From contig JAJRQP010000281.1 of NCBI GenBank assembly GCA_024280195.1, positions 1 through 9,200 of the forward strand: a stretch of DNA of 9,200 nucleotides. The letters are read 5' to 3'. Positions 5,112 through 9,200 of this stretch are shown in pieces. This DNA is from Bacteroidota bacterium. Lineage in GTDB: Bacteria; Bacteroidota; Bacteroidia; Flavobacteriales_D; Crocinitomicaceae. Under the pieces are notes generated by a model that saw only the letters and a program-made list of their open reading frames with translations, was not told the origin of the DNA and ran no database searches. The position numbers and the translations under genes were made by a program. How positions within the stretch are numbered: the first letter of the stretch is position 1; each line of letters opens with the position of its first letter.

Positions 5112-5852
5112 ATGAGAGCATTATACTTTAAAGAAATTCGTAGTTTTTTAAGCTCTGTGATTGGGTATGTTTTTATCCTCATATACTTAATTGCTGCCGG
5201 AGTTATGCATTGGGTTGCCTCCACAGATGCGAACCTTTTAGAAGGAACAGAAGCAGATCTAATTCCATTCTTCAACTCCACCCCAATTATCTTTTTGATT
5301 CTAATTCCTGCCATCACCATGCGGTCTATTGCAGAAGAACGAAGAACGGGAACAATCGAACTCCTGTTTACACGTCCCATTTCAGATATTAAAATTTTGC
5401 TTGCCAAATACTTTGCAAGTGTGACATTGATGCTTATTGCAATTGCTCCTACATTGATTTACTATTATTCCATGACAAGTCTTGCATTAGACCCTGAGAA
5501 TTTTGATCACGGAGCAACCATCACTTCCTATGTCGGTTTGATTCTTATCGGTTCGGCTTTTGTTGCCATGGGAATTTTTACATCATCTCTTACCAGCAGT
5601 CAGATTGTTGCGTTTATTCTCGCTTTATTTCTTTGCTGGACTTTTATGCCAGATATCGGTGGTTTAGCACTTTTAGGTTCTTACAACTTAATGGGAGATT
5701 CGGATTCCATTGCACAGTACTTCGGAATGACCTATCACTACCAAGGTATTCAAAGAGGAGTAATTGACACAAAGAACATCGTCTATTTTCTATCGCTAAT
5801 TGTTGTATTTATTTATGCAGCATTAACCGTTGTTAAATCTTTAAAGAAATAG
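5112..5852 (+). CDS. gldF: Gliding-motility ABC transporter permease GldF
   Basis: A 246-residue ABC-2 type permease for the inner membrane, with six likely membrane helices at about 14-36, 57-74, 98-120, 138-157, 163-184 and 222-241. The cytoplasmic segment EERRTGTIELLFTRPIS (75-91) is the conserved coupling motif of ABC-2 permeases that contacts the ATPase. The N-terminus (YFKEIRSFLSSVIGY, 5-19) and the directly following GldG gene identify it as GldF. In Flavobacterium johnsoniae GldF acts with GldA (ATPase) and GldG, and mutants lose gliding; the complex is absent from some gliders and present in some non-gliders, so motility cannot be concluded here. gldA is not in the window. It is the first gene of a probable gldF-gldG-DUF4340 operon, with no Shine-Dalgarno sequence at the start. 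Confidence 0.93.
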   Translation: MRALYFKEIRSFLSSVIGYVFILIYLIAAGVMHWVASTDANLLEGTEADLIPFFNSTPIIFLILIPAITMRSIAEERRTGTIELLFTRPISDIKILLAKYFASVTLMLIAIAPTLIYYYSMTSLALDPENFDHGATITSYVGLILIGSAFVAMGIFTSSLTSSQIVAFILALFLCWTFMPDIGGLALLGSYNLMGDSDSIAQYFGMTYHYQGIQRGVIDTKNIVYFLSLIVVFIYAALTVVKSLKK

Positions 5853-5854
5853 AA

Positions 5855-7642
5855 ATGGGAGAAAAAAATAAATTCATCGCTCGCTTTTACAACTGGACTT
5901 TTTTAATCATTGTCATCGTTGCCGTTGTCTTAGTCAACATCATCAGTTCTTTTGTTTATAAGCGCTACGACATGACGCAAGACCAACGCTATTCTCTAGC
6001 AAATGGAACCAAAGAGTACCTAAAGAATACCGAAAATTTCAAAACAAGGTTGAATCTAAAAATTTATTTAGAAGGCAATCTCCCCGCAGAAATCAAATCA
6101 TTTAGAAATGCAATTGAAGACAAATTAGTTGAATTCAAAGAAATTGCAGGAGCAAAAATTGAGTACCAATTCATCGACCCAAATGTAGGGACGGAAGAAG
6201 AACAACAAGAATTATTTCAGTCGATTTTTGCAGAAGGAAAAGGGATTCTCCCAATGGACTTGGTTTACATGAAAGACGGGGCACAAAGTCAAATGATGAT
6301 TTGGCCGGGAGCAATTATTGAATACGGAGGTTCAACTGTGCAAAGCATTCAGTTACTTCCTGGAAATAAAACAGGACGACCGTATCAGTTGAATAACATG
6401 ACAGATGTGATTCAGAATTCTATCAATAATTTAGAATACATGCTCATAAGTTCTCTCAGAAGAGCAACGCAAGAAAAGAAACCTAGAATTGCGTTCTTGC
6501 ACGGACATGGAGAATTGACTTTCGCCGAAACACAAAGAGTAAGAGCATTGATTTCTCCTTATTATGCTGTTGCAGATATCACCATCAATGATTCTCTTGC
6601 AGCACTAGACAATCTGCAAGGATTAATTATCCCAAGACCAAGAGAAGCATTCTCCAACAAAGATTTATACGTTATTGATCAATTTTTAATGAGAGGTGGA
6701 CGTTTAATGTGCTTCATGGATGAACTGTATCTCAACGAAGATTCGCTTAAAGCAACTGGAGAAACTCACACAACTCGATATCCTGCATTGCGTTTGGATA
6801 AGATGCTATTCGATTATGGATTAAAAATTAATGATAATTTGATTATGGATGTGCATTGCGTACCGATGCAAGTTCCACTAGCAAAACAATCATTAATCCC
6901 TTGGTTTTATCATGTTTTGGGTACGCCAACCAATCACCCAATCACTCGGAATATTGAACCTGTATCTTTAAAATATGTCAATGAGATTCAATTTGTTGGA
7001 AACAATCCTGAAATTGCTTTGACACCCGTTTTGACATCGAGTAGCAATTCTGTCGCTTCAGGAATGGCACCGCTGCTTAACCTTGCTATTTTTCAAAACT
7101 ATGGAAAGAACCCTGAATTGGTAGCAGATCCTGAGAATGAAAACAATAAGAAATGTTTGGCAGGACTTGCTGAAGGAACGTTTAAATCACATTTCAGAAA
7201 TAGAATTGTAGATGCTTTTGTGAAGAGCGAAGAAGTTCATTATTTAGAAAAAAGTGCACACGAAGGAAAGGTTATGCTTGTTGGAAACGGAAGGTGGATT
7301 GCCAATGAATACGATTCTATGTTGACTCCTTTGGGTGACACCTACCAGTACAGACCTAAATCAACAAATGATTTGCAATTCAGCCAAGAACTCATCAATT
7401 TAAAAATTCCTCACTTTTTTGGAAACCAAGAATTTTTCCAAAACATGACCGATTATATGATGGGCGATAATTCTGTGTTAGACATTCGTAGTCGTCAAAT
7501 TGATATTCACGAGATGAATAAAGAAGAAGTAAAATCGAGCGCAAATTTCTACCGAATATTAAACATTGGATTGCCAATTTTACTCGTCATTCTCCTTTCA
7601 ATTATCATTACTTTTATTCGTAAGAGAAAATATACTTATTAA
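5855..7642 (+). CDS. gldG: Gliding-motility ABC transporter auxiliary protein GldG
   Basis: A 595-residue inner-membrane protein with a short cytoplasmic N-terminus, a first membrane helix at about 15-35, a large periplasmic part, and a second helix at 568-588 followed by the basic tail RKRKYTY. After the first helix comes RYDMTQDQRYSLANGTKEYL (37-56), the family's signature stretch. The ABC_transp_aux region includes RIAFLHGHGEL (211-221) and a segment around IIPRPREAF. This architecture and its place 2 bp after gldF identify GldG, the auxiliary partner of GldF in the Gld ABC transporter. Its exact role, substrate binding or assembly, is not established. The following gene starts 3 bp after the stop, so all three are probably one transcript. 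Confidence 0.94.
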   Translation: MGEKNKFIARFYNWTFLIIVIVAVVLVNIISSFVYKRYDMTQDQRYSLANGTKEYLKNTENFKTRLNLKIYLEGNLPAEIKSFRNAIEDKLVEFKEIAGAKIEYQFIDPNVGTEEEQQELFQSIFAEGKGILPMDLVYMKDGAQSQMMIWPGAIIEYGGSTVQSIQLLPGNKTGRPYQLNNMTDVIQNSINNLEYMLISSLRRATQEKKPRIAFLHGHGELTFAETQRVRALISPYYAVADITINDSLAALDNLQGLIIPRPREAFSNKDLYVIDQFLMRGGRLMCFMDELYLNEDSLKATGETHTTRYPALRLDKMLFDYGLKINDNLIMDVHCVPMQVPLAKQSLIPWFYHVLGTPTNHPITRNIEPVSLKYVNEIQFVGNNPEIALTPVLTSSSNSVASGMAPLLNLAIFQNYGKNPELVADPENENNKKCLAGLAEGTFKSHFRNRIVDAFVKSEEVHYLEKSAHEGKVMLVGNGRWIANEYDSMLTPLGDTYQYRPKSTNDLQFSQELINLKIPHFFGNQEFFQNMTDYMMGDNSVLDIRSRQIDIHEMNKEEVKSSANFYRILNIGLPILLVILLSIIITFIRKRKYTY

Positions 7643-7645
7643 TTT

Positions 7646-8695
7646 ATGAAGAAAATTATCACATTAATCGTAGCAGTAGGTGCAATTGCCTTTTTAGGTT
7701 GGTATGTTCTCCGTTTAAACAAAAACAAAGGCCAGTCAGACACTGAATTGATTGAATTTGCCATTGAAGATGTTTCAACGATTGATAAAATTGTAATTAC
7801 AGATACTGAAGACTACCATTTTGAAATCATTAAAAAAGAGGGTGTTTGGGTTGACAAAGACGGAGATTGCATCATGCAAGAAAATGCATTGTTTGTCATT
7901 GACGCATTAAAAAACATTGAATTTAAAGGTTATTTACCTGACAACGCTTTGGAATCAACCAAACTCAAAATTGCTAGTCAAAACACCAAAGTAGAAATTT
8001 TTCAGAATGGAGAATGGACCAAAACATGGTATTTAGGACCGTCTTCACAAGATCATTATGGGCAAGTAATGTTACTTGACACAAAAGACAGTGGACCAAG
8101 TGCATTTCCTGTTATTATGAAATTAAAAGGAGTGCACGGAATTATTTCTCCTCGATTCTACGGCGATAAAAGAAAGTGGTTGTGTACAAACATTTTTTCA
8201 TTAGGCATTGATGAGATTTCAAAGGTTGAGGTAAAAATGTTTGATGAACCTGCAAGAAGCTTTTCTGTTGTGAAAAATGGTTCTGACATGAAAGTATATC
8301 AACAAGATCAACTGTTAGTAAATGTTGATACCGCAATGATTTTTAGATACCTGAACAATTACAAGAAAATTCATTACAACAAGCCCAATTACGTTTTGAA
8401 TCCTTTACAAGTTGATAGCGTAAAACAATCACAGCCATTTGCAATTCTTACTGTGACAGAAACAGACCAGTCAAAAACAGACATTAAATGCTTCCGAATC
8501 AGTATTGATGAAAGTAAAGAGGTAGAAAGCATTGAAGTTTATGACATTGATCAAGATCATTTCTGGGCAGAACTACCAAGCGGGCAATTGGTTAAATGTC
8601 AATACTTTGTATTCAACCCATTGTTCTTTGGACACATCTATTTCCCAATGAATCAAAGTGGATTTACAACCGTTGATGGATTTGAATTAAAGTAG
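7646..8695 (+). CDS. Membrane-anchored DUF4340-type protein
   Basis: The 349-residue product has an N-terminal signal-anchor helix (4-22) flanked by lysines and no lipobox, so it should be held in the inner membrane with its body in the periplasm. The body is rich in beta strands and contains two similar-looking stretches: a strand pair around IDKIVITDTEDYHFEIIKK (46-64) then GVWV, and later a segment around ISKVEVKMFDEPARSFSVVK (191-210). This is the layout of DUF4340 proteins, often found beside GldG-like ABC auxiliary genes. Starting 3 bp after gldG, it is likely co-transcribed and may be a periplasmic partner of the transporter; that is inference. The minus-strand frame at 8142-8336 is a shadow. 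A non-coding gap follows before dnaN. Confidence 0.75.
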   Translation: MKKIITLIVAVGAIAFLGWYVLRLNKNKGQSDTELIEFAIEDVSTIDKIVITDTEDYHFEIIKKEGVWVDKDGDCIMQENALFVIDALKNIEFKGYLPDNALESTKLKIASQNTKVEIFQNGEWTKTWYLGPSSQDHYGQVMLLDTKDSGPSAFPVIMKLKGVHGIISPRFYGDKRKWLCTNIFSLGIDEISKVEVKMFDEPARSFSVVKNGSDMKVYQQDQLLVNVDTAMIFRYLNNYKKIHYNKPNYVLNPLQVDSVKQSQPFAILTVTETDQSKTDIKCFRISIDESKEVESIEVYDIDQDHFWAELPSGQLVKCQYFVFNPLFFGHIYFPMNQSGFTTVDGFELK

Positions 8696-8709
8696 CTAAC
8701 AATTTGTTG

Positions 8710-8748
8710 ATAACTCGCGTTAAAAAGTAACCATTAGTACTGAGTTAT
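8710..8748 (+). other. Weak inverted repeat after the gldF operon
   Basis: ATAACTC (8710-8716) and GAGTTAT (8742-8748) form a 7-bp inverted repeat with a 25-nt loop, followed by TTTG. It lies 14 bp after the DUF4340 stop, so it could be a weak terminator. The loop is long and the stem AT-rich, so this is a tentative call; it adjoins the dnaN promoter element. Confidence 0.2.
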
Positions 8749-8763
8749 TTTGTGAGAAATGAA

Positions 8764-8771
8764 TAGCTTTG
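8764..8771 (+). promoter_or_regulatory. Putative dnaN promoter (-7 element)
   Basis: TAGCTTTG matches TAnnTTTG exactly and is 22 bp upstream of the dnaN ATG, which would give a leader of roughly 17 nt. No TTTG lies at the proper -33 distance; a TTTTG at 8748-8752 is too close (11 bp), and only CTG at 8740-8742 (21 bp) is in range. Confidence 0.4.
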
Positions 8772-8793
8772 GTAGTTCAAAAACGAACGAAAA

Positions 8794-9200
8794 ATGAACT
8801 TTGTAATATCAAGCGCTTCTTTATTAAAGCACCTTCAAGGAATATCAGGAGTTTTAAGCACAAGCAACACACTCCCAATCCTCGATAATTTTCTTTTTGA
8901 AATTACTGATGGAGCATTAACTGTTTCTGCTTCGGATTCGGAAACAACTATTCGAACTACGATGGATGTTGAATCCAAAGACAATGGTAAAATTTGTATT
9001 CCGGCAAAATTATTGCTTGATGTTCTGAAGAATTTACCAGACCAACCATGTACGTTTTCTGTAGATAGTGATTCATTTGCGATTGAAATCGCTTACGACA
9101 ATGGGAAGTCTAAGATGGTTGGATTTGACGGAGATGATTTTCCAAGAGTTCCAGAATTAGAAAACGCTAGTTCAATTCGCATCACGGGTAGCATTCTTGC
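8794..9200 (+). CDS. dnaN: DNA polymerase III beta subunit (sliding clamp), 5' part
   Basis: The frame is open from the ATG at 8794 to the window edge, giving 135 complete residues of a protein usually about 370 long; it is cut by the window, not by mutation. Translation starts MNFVISSASLLKHLQGISGV and continues with the clamp signature NTLPILDNFLFEI (25-37), SASDSETTIRT (44-54), and IPAKLLLDVLKNLPD (69-83), covering the first of three clamp domains and entering the second. The homodimeric ring tethers replicative polymerase to DNA. Its -7 element suggests its own promoter. dnaN next to gldFG is a familiar arrangement in Flavobacteriales. Confidence 0.95.
   Translation, partial: MNFVISSASLLKHLQGISGVLSTSNTLPILDNFLFEITDGALTVSASDSETTIRTTMDVESKDNGKICIPAKLLLDVLKNLPDQPCTFSVDSDSFAIEIAYDNGKSKMVGFDGDDFPRVPELENASSIRITGSIL

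Noticed and set aside
8719..8731. GTTA-AAAAG-TAAC hairpin
   Set aside because: Only four AT-rich base pairs, expected often by chance in this composition.
8700..8793. Possible replication origin next to dnaN
   Set aside because: Only one DnaA-box-like 9-mer with a mismatch, no box cluster, no clear unwinding element, and dnaA is not adjacent.
1..9200. Mobile element, defence island, toxin-antitoxin pair, CRISPR array or RNA gene
   Set aside because: All coding space is taken by housekeeping, gliding or small unknown genes; no transposase, integrase, spaced direct-repeat array or tRNA-like fold was seen.

Overview
The window looks like ordinary core chromosome of a Bacteroidota bacterium, most likely Flavobacteriales. 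The evidence is a GldF/GldG pair, a long-form PurC, AT-rich DNA, almost no Shine-Dalgarno sequences, and promoters that fit the Bacteroidota -7 element TAnnTTTG instead of the sigma70 -10 box. I see no insertion sequence, prophage, CRISPR array, tRNA or rRNA, and no sign of recent transfer.

Layout: (1) 53-1217, three small, tightly packed plus-strand genes: an exported DUF2059 protein, a DUF1801 protein and a four-helix membrane protein. (2) 1220-3234, minus strand: phoH (TTG start), a strong terminator that overlaps the putative purC promoter, then purC, whose end converges on the previous cluster with a 2-bp gap. (3) 3235-3335, a divergent intergenic region with back-to-back -7 elements and a perfect 12-bp dyad. 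(4) 3336-4495, plus strand: a SAM-hydrolase-fold (DUF62) gene overlapping an ABM-domain gene by 4 bp. (5) 4501-4997, an unusual thioredoxin-like gene (CPNC active site) bracketed by two copies of one palindromic hairpin. (6) 5112-8695, gldF, gldG and a membrane-anchored DUF4340-type gene spaced as one operon, with a promoter-like element upstream. (7) 8794 to the right edge, the 5' part of dnaN.

Functionally, gldF and gldG supply the permease and auxiliary subunits of the Gld ABC transporter linked to gliding. Its ATPase GldA is not in the window, and the DUF4340 gene is a candidate extra periplasmic component. phoH, purC and dnaN are housekeeping genes.

No wholly new system is evident. The most interesting signals are the covarying hairpin pair around the thioredoxin gene, the symmetric divergent promoter and dyad, the three-part pairing arrangement between phoH and purC, and a DUF62 protein that seems to lack two of the three catalytic-triad residues.
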